A stretch of DNA of 64,000 bases from Escallonia rubra (GCA_033065855.1 JAVXUO010001708.1:103147-167146); one strand, 5' to 3'; positions 1 through 13,212 are shown, numbered from the stretch's first letter. Program-made: numbers and translations. The notes: generated by a model from the letters alone, not told the origin.

Positions 1-3000
1 TTGAATCTTCAGCCATCTCGAAGTGTGGCATCATTCCAAGTGTCAATATTCTTGATTACACATACTAAGCATATGCATGCTAAAGAATATATCCAATGGT
101 CAGCAAGAGTAAGAGGTTTCACTAAATTATTGCATATTTTGCTTGGCCTTTGTTTCTGTGTTGAGTAGGCTCATATGCTGTCTGAGACTCTTGAGATACT
201 CTGTTTTGTTCTCGTGCTTTTGACAAATGACCTCTTTTTCTGACTTTCTAACGGTTTATCTTTTGGTAGTTCTATGCGTGGAGCATACTCCAGCTTCTTT
301 TTATGTTCAGTTGATATTTTACCTAAGAAGGATAACAATTCAGCAAAACCAACGTATTCACTTCATCTATGAGTTGGTTCTGTAGCTTGAACATGGCGTA
401 TACTATTTCATACGATATTACGTCAGATAGAACATTACTCGTAGTTCTGATGCCCATCTTTTGATCCTTAAGTAATTTTCTTCAGGAAAGTAATCACCAA
501 TCATAGACACAACACACACAATCACAAATATGAACATCACTTGGTCATCTGTTTCACAACAGAACAACTGCCTATTGTTTGGCATGACCTTGTATTCAGA
601 GACTATAATATTGAAATAGCTAATTGCTATATACTGAAGTCACATAGAGTCTTCGTGCGTGTTTTATGAGGCAAGATTACTGCCCTTTTTTCACGAAGAA
701 TGAACTTTGGTCATAAGTTGTCAAGGCCGTGACTGGTTGATGAATTAACCAATTTTTCGTATTAGGCTTCATGTACTAGGATAAGCATTAGTTCACACTA
801 GCTGCAGGATCAAGCTTCTTAATCGAAGTTAAACGAAAGGATGCAAGCTCTGTTGGAAAGCAGCTCTTGGTCTGCTAGTGAGAAATGTTGGGTTTATGGT
901 TCCATACAACCTACAGTTGCTGCTGAATTTGGCTACTCGTAGAGGGCTGATCTGGGTGAAGATTGTAGGTCCATATCTTGCACCTCATTTTAAAGGTAAT
1001 AACTTTATCAGCATAATTAACAACATTTTGAGGACTTCCGATACTGTATAAGCCAATGAAGTTGGTGTAACAAGGACTTTTTGTTATTTGGCCACTCATC
1101 TTTAGAATAGCGACACTTGGCGAAAGGAAGTTGGAGAATAAAAAAGACACCCTAAAGAGAGAATGTTGAGGGACAGCAGAAAGTCCTAATCTTAGTTGCA
1201 CGAATCATAGGAGGGAGCAGGAGGGGGAGCGAGGTTTCGGAACGGGGAGTGTCACTAGCATAATGAATTTTTGCAGGAGCTGCATCGGCGAGGTTTCTGG
1301 GTGGGGGCGTTGCTAGAATCGGAGAATCTTGCATCTAAGCTCCTTCCTATCCACGTGCCATCTTACAAATTCTTCATGAACAAGGTAAATAGAAAACCAA
1401 CTTCTTTCTTACGTGATCTCGCAGCAATGTCTCTGTTTGTTCAGCAAATAGACATAACAGCATAAACACGAATTGAAATGTGCCGTCGCTCGTCCTTAAC
1501 AAACCAATTTTGAGTTCACTAAAATAAAAGAAATTGTTCCTAGGCGATGTGCTAATTTCAGACTATCTTTTTTTAAGCAAATTGCCGCTCCCGTAAATAA
1601 CCTTCTTATTTCTTCGATTGCACGAATTAAAAAGTATATCTGTGTTAATACGGTATTGCAACATCCTTGATTTTTTACTGAATATATCGTCTTATATAAA
1701 ATTCTGATTGGACCCGCATCGCCTATGCTAGTCGTTTTTAGGTTTAGTTTTGACAATCCATTCCCTGCTGCCACCGGAGGTAGCCAGCTTTAGGATAAGC
1801 TTCCTCTGGTATAGATGAACATGGCGGATTTCGGCAATCAACAAGCGCCATGTGATGTGGAAATTGAAGATTCGTTTAATCCTTGTTAGACGCACATGGG
1901 GAAAGGCGGAAGCGGACCAGAAAAGGGGAATCAAAATGTGGATGGCAGTTCAAATTTCAATTTTGGAATCTCAAAAGGTTTTAAAGATGATCAATTTTGA
2001 GTTTAGGAGAAGATCCTCCTCGTTGAACATTATTGTGGTCCTAAATTTCCAAGTCCTGTTCTACTACTATTAGGGCCAGAGTTATCTCGTGATGGCAGAA
2101 ATGATGAAGCCATTTTAAGTCGTTAAGAGAGAATCTCACCCTTCTTGGCAGCCCAACAGATTCTGCCTGCTTCGATAGGAAGTCTGGCTGCTATAACAAG
2201 ATGCTGCAACTGGTTTGGTAGATCTGGGTAAGGAAGCCTTGATCAAGTCAGGTGTGGTTTAGCCATAAAATATTTCTGGCATATTTACTTCTAATCTCTC
2301 CTTCAACTAGGAGTTTTCATAAGAAGCTCCATTCAATCCTCTTAAAGCTACATGAAGCAGTATGTCCTTCCATGATTTAATATAACTGGCTGATCAATTG
2401 CAGACCTCAAAGATGTCTTTCCAGATCACTGGTCACTCGAGTTTTTTACCTGTATCACCTCCTGCATTAGGGGCTAAAATTCTGTTATGCAGATTTTTTG
2501 ACTATGTCGAGCCAAGATAATGGTGGTGCTCCAACTGAGTACTAAAAATGATTGTTTTGTCTTCTCTTTTCTCTCTGACCTCGCAGGTTAAAGATTTTGT
2601 GTTTAACATGGCTTAAGCAAGAGTCTAATCTTCCTGATATAAATGTTGGGTGCCTGCTCGGTTTGGCATATATTGTTATCTCTTAGTTTCAAGTTTGAGC
2701 ACCGAGATCAATGTTACTTGTAATGATCATGTTATTTTTCACGATAATGCGTTCTGGGCTGCATTGCTTACATGCTTGCAAGTAGATTGGTCCCTTGTTA
2801 AGCATTTCTTTTAATTTTCAAATTCTGGTTTTCAACGGTCCCTTTGGGGGGAGTAAAAATGTGGCATACTTGGTCAGTATTCGGGTTGTCATAGTATTTT
2901 CTTATCTGACTTGCTGAAAGCATAAGATCTATTTGTACTACAGGTTTTGGGAGCAAAAAGTTGGAGATTTGTACTTCTTATTGGTTCGTTTATAGTGTAC

Positions 3001-3261
3001 CTGGGAATCTTCAGGACAGAAATGCATTTCACATCGGGAAGTATGTGTTTATATGTAAGCTTGTAGAAGGGCACAGTATCTCTTTATTAGCCAGTCCTAC
3101 TTTTATTTTGTACCGATACCACGCTGTTATGTTACGATGCTCCTCCCAATCTCCCCCCCCCCCCCCCACCCAACAAACACCCGCGCACACCCCCCACAAA
3201 GCCAAAAAGAAAGGTAAGAAAAAAGAACAAAAAGACCTAAAAAGCAATATACCATGCAAGG
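1..3261. other. No confident gene; AT-rich non-coding sequence
   Basis: No long open frame or recognisable protein domain was found on either strand. Short open stretches are broken by stops and show no family resemblance that I can name. One exon-like block (1277-1384) is listed separately. A C-run lies at about 3150-3168. The stretch may be decayed gene sequence or the untranslated part of a gene left of the window. Confidence 0.5.
1277..1384 (+). other. Exon-like open block of 36 codons, unidentified
   Basis: An acceptor (TTTTTGCAG) is followed by 108 bases open in one frame and a donor (AAG|GTAAAT), so the block has symmetrical phase 0 ends. The translation starts ELHRRGFWVGALLESENLAS and ends in FMNK. 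I do not recognise the family. No partner exon was found nearby, so it could be a relict exon or chance. An RNA-seq junction at 1276 or 1385 would decide. Confidence 0.2.
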
Positions 3262-5929
3262 TATGTTATTGCTGATGGGAAAAGTGTTTCAGAAATGTTG
3301 TTGTAGAAGGTGGTACTGTTTGATACATGAATCTTAAGGCCTGTTTGTTTCACGGAAAATATTTTCAGGAAAACATTTTTCGTACTTTTCGGCGTTTGGT
3401 GTGTTTACTGAAAAACATTTTACGGAAAGCGATTACGTACCATAGAAAAACAAGACAAAATTTTCGGAAAACGATTTACCAAAATTAAAACCGTAAGTCA
3501 TTTTCCAAAATGAACTCCCGTCACTTCTCACCCTTCTGCCTTCTCCCGTCACTTTTCTCCCTTCTGCCCAACTCCATCGCTCTCCACGCTGCTGGCTACT
3601 CCACCGTTCCTCTGCCACTGCCACCTCTGCCACCATTGCCTCTGCCGCCTCTGTCTCTGCCACCGCCGTCTCCGCCGCCTCTAGGTTTGTCCAATCTAAT
3701 TCTGTCACTGTTTTTTGATCTTCTTCTTCACTATCTCTTTTTATTTTGTTCTTCAATTACGGCGTGGCTTTTGACATGTCTGAGCCCCTCCAATCTATTG
3801 ACACCTCTTCAATTTGTTAAGCTTTTACTCCAATTTTGGTGCAATATCTTGTGAATGATCTCATTCATTTGTTAATTGGATTAGAAATAGATTTGGGTTC
3901 TTGTCATTAGTTTCATGTTATCTTTTGTAGGTTCATTGCTATGATATGGCTTATGGTGTCCCTGTATTGCTATGTTTTGTTGTTGCCAATTAAGATTCTG
4001 AGATGCCATTGCTGTAAAATTTGGCTTTGTCTAACCTGAAAGGTGATGGCTCTCCTCCGTTGGTCATCCCATGTCGTTTATTAGGTGGCTACTGGTATTT
4101 CTATCCCAAGAATGCCTAATTTTTGGACTGCATCATCTCTTTGTTATTAGAGGCAATTACATCCATTGATGATTACCCGCACACAAGGTTGACACAGGGG
4201 CATCAGGCCTTGAAGCATATTAATTGGAGAGTTATAGTGATGTTTATGTTGCCATTTCAAGGGAGAGCTTGGTTCCACGTCTTTTCTGTAAACTCACCGA
4301 TATGTGATGCACTGCAAGGATACGGTTAACATATAAAATGCGGTGGATTTTTTCCTTTTGTTGGGGTGGGGGGGGGGGTGAGGGGGGTAAGAGATTGTTC
4401 TAGGAATGTACAACATATATTTGATCCTTCACTTTCTGTGTGCCAGATCCATAAGTTAATTCTTTCTGGTAGAGTGGAGCAATTTTGCAGTTATTACATG
4501 AGCAGAAGTATCATTTGAAGTTTAATTGATAGATAGGTGTTGTGCGTATGGTAGGAAGTGAGAATTATAATATGTCAAGCACCAAGTAGATACTTACTGG
4601 TATAGACAAAAGAGATAGTAATCTAGAAGAAAACTAAAATGTGAAATGAATTTTCATTTTTCATGCAATTTGACATGATTTACCATGCAGTTCATCTCTT
4701 TCCCTCTTCACTTTCTCTTTCTCGTTATCCCTATCACTTTCCCAGTTCACATCGTTCATGCCCATGCTTATTGGAATGAAAAGGATGCAGATTGGGAGAA
4801 GGCTTCTTGGACAGATGGAAGTAAGATGCCGAGATGCCTGGAGAACAGTGGAGTGGTCCTGGAGACAGAATGCAATAGTGCCATGTGACGAAGTGTTGTA
4901 GCGCTGAGGTCTTTCTCTTCTGCCTGTACCATGGTATTGTTGAAAAGTCTATTTCTGCCTGTACTTGTCAAATGTGTTATTAATGAGGTTTGGAATGATT
5001 AATACTCTTGATCAGCTTCTTTGCTTCACATTAGCCTTCTATGTAGGTTGCACTGCTTTTCTTGTGGCATCAGTTGCTGTTTGAAATTGTTTTGCAACAT
5101 GAGACTTACAGAGATACTACAGACCTGACTGTTATTCACTGAAATCTGTTCATTGCGCATTCCATATACATGTAATCTAGGTAGGCATGAAGGCGCTACA
5201 ATGACTGATATTACTCTACAATTGTAATATTGCCATACATAAAAGGTTTTCTTTGTTCTGTCAGATTACTCATTAATCTTTGTTGGTAAGCATTTTATTC
5301 CCATCCGTTAATGCTCCTCTGGAGGTTATTAGTATGCATTTGGATAAGCTTTGGGACTTTCTACGGGGATTCCATCATGCTGTATCTTTAATCTTCTACC
5401 AGATTCAAGATACAAGCAAGCAAGTAAACAAAAAAGGTCATCGGTGTCATCGGTCGGTATCCACTCATCAGTGGATATACAAGCAAGTAAACAAGCCACA
5501 GAATTAGTTTACTTGCTAGATATCTTCGTTACATGTAGTCTCATTAAATTTAACCAAAAAAGGTGAATTGCTTAAGGTTCTTTACGCTTTACCTATAATC
5601 CATAATATACTGACATTTTCCCACTCTTTCGAGTTGAAGGTCTATTTCGCACCATGTTATCCTGATCCATTTATTGTGCATGTCTCTTTTTTGCGTTACT
5701 GAATGTGCAAAGCTGCCTTACTTCATACTTTAGCAAGGGAAAGCATATTTTTACAACCTTAGTTGCTTGTCCATGCCAAATTTTGTTGATAAAGTGCATT
5801 TGCAACAAAATGTTCATCTTTTAGTGACAAAATAGAGAGTAGACAAGCATATAAGGGCGTGAAGACGTTCCCTTTCAAAAACTATAACATGTTAAATAAT
5901 TAGGATTCTAAATCTTGTAAATCTTCTAA

Positions 5930-8900
5930 GGGTCCAATTGGATTGCGGAATTAGCCTTGGAATTGAGATAAATTTTGGAATTGAACATTAAGAATTATAA
6001 TTCTGTTGATTGGACAGCTTATTTAGAATTGAAATTACAATTCTATGAAATTAAAAAGATACTTTAAGCCCCGTAGCTCAATTCTTAATGCCCAACCTCA
6101 AACTTACAATTCCAACCCATATATTTGTCATTGTTTCTGTCTCTCGGCTCTCACACCCCTGCCCGACGTTCCTTGAGCTCTCTTCTCTTTGATTCAACCT
6201 CACCATCGCAGCACGATCTTCCCTCTCTCTTCTTTTTGACTCAACCTCGCCATAGCAGCGGCAATCTACTGTGCAGACCCCGGTGGCTACGATCTAGTAA
6301 TTTGACGGCGACGGCGACGGCAGCAACGATCTACTGTTTTGACGATGTCAACGATCTACTCTTTTTGACGACGGTGACGACAATTAGGTTAGTCAAACAT
6401 CTATACTGATTTTACTTTGATATGTCTCGATTAACTTTGTTAATGATGTTGATTTTGAGTTTGGGTCAAAGATGGTAGTGTGGCCGGAGCAGGTGATGGC
6501 TTGTTTAGGTAGTGCTAGTGGTAATTTGTGTGGATGATGCTGTGATTGGTGTTGGCGTTGTGATGGTGCTGTGATGGACCTTGGTTCCAACTGGAGCCTT
6601 TAAATTCCTGGATGGGTCTAATAATATGTTGGCTTGTTTTGATAGTTTCAAGTAGGGGAAGTTGTTCAGTTTGAATGACTGTTAAGTTGTCAGAGAGGAA
6701 AATGAAACGGTTGGATTATGAATTGAATTGCTCTAGCGGATTGCGTAAGTTCAAAAACTAGGGGTTAGCGAGACAAGTAGTACCTGAATCCTGTTATTTA
6801 GTTGGTGATATCGATAAGTTATACCTTCAATACTATTTTAAGCTAAGGATAGTCTTACTTTTGTGGGTAGTTGAATGCACCGAAGTTTCCAATGTCTTGT
6901 TTAGGACCCCCAGCGGTAGCATGCAATGGAATGGCAAGTGTGTAACGCCAACTTTGGAACTGGTACAAGAAAAATGAGTATAAGTGTCAAGTGCATCATA
7001 TGTAATGTTCATATACGAAATGAAAACTTGCAATAATATAAAAGAGCATAGATGACTGGCAAATAAAGATGAAAAAGGTAGTGGCTGATGGCTAGAGGAA
7101 GTGGTTGGTATGGGTAGTACTGCTAACCTTCAAGCTGAAAGAGAATGATTTCGAATTTACAGAATAAAAGAGCTACCTAATCTTAGTTTCGGCGGGTATA
7201 CTTGCATGCTATATGAGTGGTCTTCCTTTGGGTGCATCCTTCAAGTTAACATCAACCTGGGTTCTGAAGTGGTTAACTTGGCTAGGAGACTGAAGAGTCA
7301 CTACCTGTTTACATTGCCAAAACTCGCCGTGATCAAATCAAATCTTTCAATTTGGTAACGTATGTCATGTCCTTTGTTATTTTGGTTCTTGCTGCAGAGG
7401 AATATAAGACATGGAAAGTAACCTTCTCTATAAAGTTCCATGGTAGTAATGGATAACTAATTATCATCTTTGGTCTAGGAAGAAGTTTGCACTCCTGTAA
7501 TAGTTGGACGTCTCTCGCTTCTTTTCGAAAGCCTTAATGCCTCTCTAGTAGGAATCGAGATAATGGGGATAGGGGGTGCTCTTTGGTCAAAGGATGGTGG
7601 TAGTGTAACACGGACTGGGGAAATGTAAAGGCATCAGCAAGGAGTAGATGAAACTGGAGAGACATATTGCTTGCTGAGATACGGGCTTGGTACGTGGTGT
7701 AGAGCTTCCCCCAATTATTTTAGCAAGGATAAACCAGTGTTATTTGTCTCTTTTGGTGCCTGTGTTTAGGCAGACTTTACATGATTGAGAGTTGGCTTCA
7801 GTTGGCAGCTTGTACAAGACTGTACTCTCTTAATTTACATGTAGGACGAAGCAAGTGTGGCTTGGACAGAAAAAAGACTGGCTTTATCTCAGAAAAGTGT
7901 ATTGTACTCTGTCACCCTGTTGAGCATCGTCTCCGAGATTTCAACAATATGTAAGCATCACACCATCCTCTTTTACAGAGTGAAGATTTCAGGTAGGGAA
8001 GGGAGGAATATTGGAGGAGGGAGAAGGAGCTTGGTGTTGGTTAAAGAAGGCAACTGTTCATGCAGAGACGACATGAGTTTTTTTGTTATTTGTAGTTGGT
8101 ACAAGGTTGAGTTTCTCTCTCTAGACATATCTGGGGACAGCTAAAAAAAAGAAACTCCTCTTGTCAAAATGACTACTTCATTGCTATTTTTCTATCTTTT
8201 TCTATTGTGTGGCACAATGCATTATATTTGGTACATAAGTTCCACTTACCCTTCAAAGATATCACAGAATATCCATGATGTAGCTCAGCTATTGCATAGC
8301 AAAGCCATGGATATTTACCTACACTAATCTGTTAGGTGCATAAAAGGGTGGTCGTAGAGAAGGGAATGTTAGACACAAGAGTAGCCACAGCGTGCGCGTA
8401 TGTGTGTTGTGATAATAGAGGCAACTACATGTGAAATGAAAATTGTTGAGAGCTGAATGCCCAACTCACATAAAGGGCTATATGTTTGTTTTACATTATT
8501 TGTGGCATAAAACAGTAGTTGTTTTTAATCTGAGTTCATAGAAGGCTATATGTCTATTTTACGTTGTGCTGTTATATGCATGTATTGAAGGTTACAATGA
8601 GTTGGCATCTAATTACAATGTAGAGGAGGCTAGTGAAGATCTTGATAACACAAATCGTCAAAAGGCAACCTCTACAACTAAGTTACAACCGGCCAGAAAG
8701 AGATGCCGTACCGGTGACGCACTTGCTACACAGCTGTTACTTCAGTGGCTAATGCCATTGACAAGATATGTGCATCGAAAGCTACAATTGCAAGTGAAGA
8801 TTTCGTCTATGAGAAGTTAGCAGAGGTGCCAGATTTGGATCAGCTTGAGTTGTTCAAAGCTTATGACGTGCTGACTAGCAATGCAAGAAAGTTTGAGTCA

Positions 8901-9356
8901 TTCATGTCCCTTTCATTTCACTTGAGGAAGCCATGGTTAATGATGCAAAGTCATGGGACTTAAGATATGGAGCCAACAAGAAACTTGTGAAATTTGAATT
9001 GTTTTCGAGCCTAGTTTTTTTAGAAGCTATTTTCTTATTTACTAGTAGAGATCTAAGTTGTTTTTTCATTTTGTACTTAAGTAATCGTATGTGTATGTGT
9101 ATTTTCTTTTCCTTTTCTTTTGTTTTGGGGCGACGCGAGCCGGGGGAGTGTTGTTGGGTATGATTTGGTAAGACAAATATGAAACTCATGTTTTACATAT
9201 TTACCTCTTGTTTTTTTTTTCTTTTTACTTTAGCAATTTCAACTATTAATCTAATTTTCAGCGCTAACCAATCAATGAAATTACAAATTTTATTCAATTC
9301 CAAGTCAATGAATTGGGATTGAATTACAATTCCAATTTCCTTTACCAATCGGACCC
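5930..9356 (+). mobile_element. PIF/Harbinger-type element, non-autonomous
   Basis: The left end GGGTCCAATTGG and the right end CCAATCGGACCC are inverted repeats. Both are flanked by TAA (5927-5929 and 9357-9359), the 3-bp target duplication typical of PIF/Harbinger. The end regions share further inverted words rich in GGAATTG and CAATTCC. The interior has a GC-richer leader at about 6125-6400 that resembles a 5' untranslated exon, and a Myb/SANT-like remnant at 8566-8963. The Harbinger DDE nuclease gene was not found, so the copy should depend on enzymes supplied elsewhere. Confidence 0.75.
8566..8963 (+). pseudogene. Myb/SANT-like Harbinger accessory protein, C-terminal remnant
   Basis: Two overlapping frames cover one protein. 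The first ends near ARKRCRTGDALA; the second continues with VANAIDKICASKA, EVPDLDQLELFKAYDVL, NARKFESFMSL and LRKPWLMM. The LD-LFKAYD-L---ARK--F--L---LRK-WL pattern is the conserved C-terminal part of the Myb/SANT-like proteins carried by plant Harbinger elements, which are needed with the nuclease for transposition. The frame change at about 8730-8745 and the missing N-terminal DNA-binding half mark it as broken. It lies in the right third of the 5930-9356 element, on that element's plus strand. Confidence 0.55.
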
Positions 9357-9945
9357 TAAATGTTCACTGAAAATATGTTTCAAAATTGTTAGTGTAGATG
9401 GATAATAAATGCATTCATGTCGCGATATTGGGTGCAACTGCCTCCATCATGTTTGTGGGAGTTGTTTTGCTAGAGAACAACCAGGAGAATAGGGATTATA
9501 TACCAAGGGAGGAGAACATATAGAAGGAAAATGTGGAATGGTTATCTTAGAAGGGGGGAAATGAAGGCAAAGTGGGAAGAACATAGAGAATGGGCAATGA
9601 AAAGGGATCATACAGCAAGGGATATGTGGAATGATTATCTTAGAAGGGGGGAAAATGTTTAGGAATCTGTTTATTTACTTTTATCTCGTGACGTTGTTAG
9701 TGTACTTGTTTTTCCTCTAAGAATATGTATGTAAATTGGATAAGGTCGTTGTATTGTTTACTGATTTTTTTTTATGATTTTATCATATTTATACTATTCT
9801 CTTTCTATCTAATCTTTAGCATACGGACCGTATGTAGTTTTATCATTTTTCCATGTGTCGTCCAAACAACGGAAAATAAAATTCGGGAAAATATTTTCAG
9901 AAAATTGCTATTTTTCAGAAAGCATTTTTCGTGAAACAAACAGGG

Positions 9946-9983
9946 AAATGTTATTGCTGATGGCAAAAGTGTTTCAGAAATCT
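9946..9983 (+). repeat. Second copy of the sequence left of the outer element
   Basis: The words ATGTTATTGCTGATGG and AAAAGTGTTTCAGAAAT occur here right after the outer element and also at 3263-3299, about 40 bases before its left end. About 36 positions match with one difference. It is too long for a Harbinger target duplication. Confidence 0.6.
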
Positions 9984-12777
9984 AGCATAATCAATCTGGA
10001 GAATACATGTGGGATCCAAGGACCTCAAGCAAATCAAGCGTAGGCTTTGGACAAGCCATTTCCTTGCAACAAATTGAAAAGATCTAACACACATGTGCTT
10101 TAAAGAAAAGCATTGCTTCGCTACTACAATGGTATTTTATCTGTTGGTATAATTTGTCCAAAAACAAAAAAAAAAGGAAAGGAAAGGCATCGCTCAATGT
10201 TTTTTTTTTCCTCGCAAGATTGTCCGTAAACATTTTGACTATAGCAACATAATACTTTTTGCGACAATCTTTTGTGTGGCACACTTCCTCTGACACTGCC
10301 ATATTTAGCGATATATCCTCCTCGTGCAAGCAACCGCAATTATCATTATCAATTTATCAAAGGCGAGTTACTCTCCGAAATTTTCCACGTGCCCATTTTT
10401 TGTTCTCAAATCTCTGTTGAAGTCTCAACTTACCTTAAATTTGGACCTCTATTCTGCATAAAGTCTTAGCTTACCTTGAATTTTGACTTCTAATCTATTT
10501 ATTATTCTCAATGTTGTTATTACAGCTAAAATGCGCAAAACTGAACGACCAAATTTTGGTTAGTGACAGGAATTAGTGACGCAAAAGCTCCTAATATTAG
10601 TCGCAAAAGGTATGCAAAACATTGCCGTCTTTATTTGGTGATACTGTTTTAATACCGGAGTTGCAGCGTTGTTGTAACCTTGGTTCAAGCCGAAACTTAT
10701 CGCAACCTTAGTCTATCTGTTCACTAAAAACCAAAGTGACATTTAATATTTAGGACACCTTTGATTTATATTTCGTAGTGGACTTCAATGTCTACCACTT
10801 CAACTACACTTAAGTCGCTAAAAAAATGAATTATTCTTAACTTTCTGGTAAAGTCTCAACTTACTTTGAATTATTGGACTTCTATTAATTACTAAGTGTT
10901 AGTTTGCCTTGAATTTGGATCTCCATTGTTTTCTAAGTTTTCAAATCTTTTTATAAAGTCACAACTTACCTTGAATTTGAAAATCTTATCTATTAATTAT
11001 TTTAGATATTATAAGGCCCTGTTTGTTTCACGAAAAATGCTTCACGGAAAATATTTTCCAGAAAGCATTTTCCGTTTTAGCAGTTCCTGAAAATATTTTC
11101 ATGAATTTCATTTTTTACTGTTTGCGTGTCGCACAATGATACAGATATCTATACCAAGAAAAGATACTGTAATTTTTTTTGCTGTTTTCTCTGTCTGGGG
11201 TAAGACAATCTCCTTACTACTTTCTACATTCTAAGAGTTATTTTTTGCTGAATTGCTATTTTCTTCGCTAAATACTTTTTGCTACATATGCCCAAATAAA
11301 GGTGTTAAATAGTGCCCACGTTCTTTATTGTTAAGAAAGTATATATAGTTCACGAAATAACAAGCTAACTATATGAGTTACTTTCACACCTTAACTTGAT
11401 CAGATGATGGGTTCATGTCATTAGGTGCTAAATTGGCAATGCCTTCGAGTTATTTTAAAAGCTTTTGCAAAAAAATAGATATGTAACATAGCCTTCAAAT
11501 TGCCTTTTTTCTACTAACTTCTTACTAAAATTTTGTGTGGACAAAATTGTAAAATAGGCTTAGGGATTCGGTTTTAGTCCTTTAGTATTGTTAGACATAC
11601 ATAGTTATAATAAATTATATCTAAATATAATATCATAGGGAGATTCTTTTTCTTAAAAAAATGTATTGGACAATAGAACAAGACTTAGCAACTGCGAAAG
11701 AGTTAAATGCTAAGCAATATATATTATTGTATGCTAAAGGTAAGTACTAGAGGACTCTTATTTTTCCATAAGCTTCGCCAAAGTTCATAATCTTATGCAC
11801 CAATGTTCTAAGTCTAGCATGTTGCACTCTCTTCGAAAGCAATTCTCTTTAAAATCAAAGGATCTTGGAGATTCTTGGTGAATACAATGAGTTCGGTGGC
11901 ACTCTTGGTAGTAGTTATTGGGGTTGGGAAGACAGTGAAGGCGACAATGATGTTGCACGTGATAGTGAAACCTATGACAATGACAATTGTAGCGTTATGA
12001 TCAGGTAGATGTAACGGGGATGTTGCACATGATATTGCAATTGTGGTGGTACTAGTGATTTGAGGTGTCCGTGGTTGATAGGATGAAAGTGATACCGACA
12101 ATAATTGTGATAATCGGTGGTGGCAGTGCTGATGACAGTATTAACATTATCACAGTGGCAACCATTACATTGATGGTGGCAGCGACGATTATTGTGGTAA
12201 GAGTCAAAATGACTATGATAGAGGTGGTGGTGAAGGTAAGGTGCCAGAGGTGGCAGCATGATTCCTATGAACAATTCATATTCTAAGCCTGGATTAGACA
12301 AATCCGAAAAGGAAAAACATGATTCGAGATGGAGTGCCTCGAATTTTATGTTAAAGTCTTTTTAGTACCAGCATTCAATTAGTGGATAGTAAAATAACTT
12401 TGTCAATCTTTCTGTATGATGACAGGAAGTTATCATGAGAGGAGGTTTTTCCAATATAATTGATTCACTATACTTCTTGACTAAAGTAATTTACTTTTAA
12501 TCTTGGCCGCGATTTAATTTTGTAAAATAAGTGATTTGAGGTGTTTGTGGTCGGTAGTGCGGAGTGATATATGGAGTAGTTGTGACAACATGTGGTGACC
12601 AAAGTGGTAACAATAGTATAGTGGCGGCCATGTCATTGGTGGTGGTACGACGATGATAGTGATGAGTCTAAAAAGGTAATTGTTGTAATATTTGGATAAA
12701 AGTAAGGTTTGGACAAACGATTTTCGAGTTCTGAGTAAACAAACTTAAAATTTTAGGTTTAGTTTTCTAAAGCAAGT
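9984..12777. other. Non-coding, with degenerate repeats and element fragments
   Basis: No gene was recognised. Copies of a degenerate unit around CTCAACTTACCTTGAATTTG occur near 10425, 10475, 10855, 10905 and 10960, separated by unrelated sequence. A solitary Harbinger-like end begins at 11015. A trinucleotide-rich stretch (GGTGGT, GATGATG) runs at 11900-12270 and opens short frames on both strands that look like low-complexity artefacts. Confidence 0.5.
11015..11110 (+). mobile_element. Solitary Harbinger-like terminal fragment
   Basis: GGCCCTGTTTGTTTCACG follows TAA at 11012-11014 and continues with AAAATATTTTCC and AGCATTTTCCG, matching the left end of the 3338-9945 element. A matching right end was not found nearby, so this is either a truncated copy or a very short internally deleted one. 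Confidence 0.45.
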
Positions 12778-12894
12778 TAGAGGTATGAAAATTTTATCAT
12801 ACGACGACTAGAAAACCCTTATAAAGTTTTCTTATAAGGCATTATTTAGTCTTTCGTACTAACATATAATAACTTGGAAGTTTTCATACCTCTA
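12778..12894. mobile_element. Short foldback element (about 117 bp)
   Basis: The left end TAGAGGTATGAAAATTTT and the right end GTTTTCATACCTCTA are inverted copies. The inside holds a second small palindrome (CCTTATAAAG with CTTATAAGG). It abuts and slightly overlaps the next foldback element, which starts with the shared CCTCTAGAG word. Confidence 0.45.
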
Positions 12895-13212
12895 GAGGGA
12901 GTTTTTGTCCTAAATAATACAATTTTAATACTTAATTACTAATCTACCATATTTTGAAACTTATTTACCCGCTTACAGCATTTTTTAGAGATTTCAAAGA
13001 AGAAAACGTGGTTCCAAATCACGTTTTTGATATATAAATTATGGTGAAAATGAAAAAGGAAATGAAAACGTGGTTCGAAATCACGTTTTCTTCTTTAAAA
13101 ACTCTGTTTGAAACATAGATTTCTAAAAAATGTGTAAATAAGTTTCAAAATGCGGTAAATAGGTAATAAATATTAAAATTGCATTATTTATGGCAAAAAC
13201 TCCGTCTAGAGG
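12889..13212. mobile_element. Foldback MITE of about 324 bp
   Basis: The two halves are inverted copies nearly to the centre. Left-arm words CCTCTAGAGGGAGTTTTTG, CAATTTTAATA and TTTTGAAACTTATTTAC all reappear as reverse complements in the right arm. The core contains two facing copies of AACGTGGTT, each near its own AATCACGTTTT, so each copy also forms a small hairpin. No coding capacity. A clear target duplication was not seen, so the superfamily is open. Confidence 0.65.

Larger units (their letters stand above)
3338..9945. mobile_element. Outer element with Harbinger-like inverted ends
   Basis: The left end reads GGCCTGTTTGTTTCACGG directly after a TAA. The right end, read on the minus strand, begins CCCTGTTTGTTTCACG and continues with the same AAAATATTTTC and CGTTTGG words, so the two ends are imperfect inverted repeats. 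The TAA before the left end fits a PIF/Harbinger TWA target. No TAA follows the right end, so that end is probably altered. The interior between 3490 and 5925 has no recognisable transposase. A second Harbinger element sits inside at 5930-9356. A relative of the left end occurs at 11015, also preceded by TAA. Confidence 0.5.

Noticed and set aside
3433-3854. Overlapping frames on both strands rich in Pro/Leu and Ala/Glu
   Set aside because: Both come from one CTGCCACCGCC-type low-complexity stretch in the outer Harbinger-like element.
11814-12301. Frames on both strands rich in Thr/Ile/Val or His/Tyr
   Set aside because: They arise from GGTGGT and GATGAT trinucleotide-rich sequence and have no domain or splice support.
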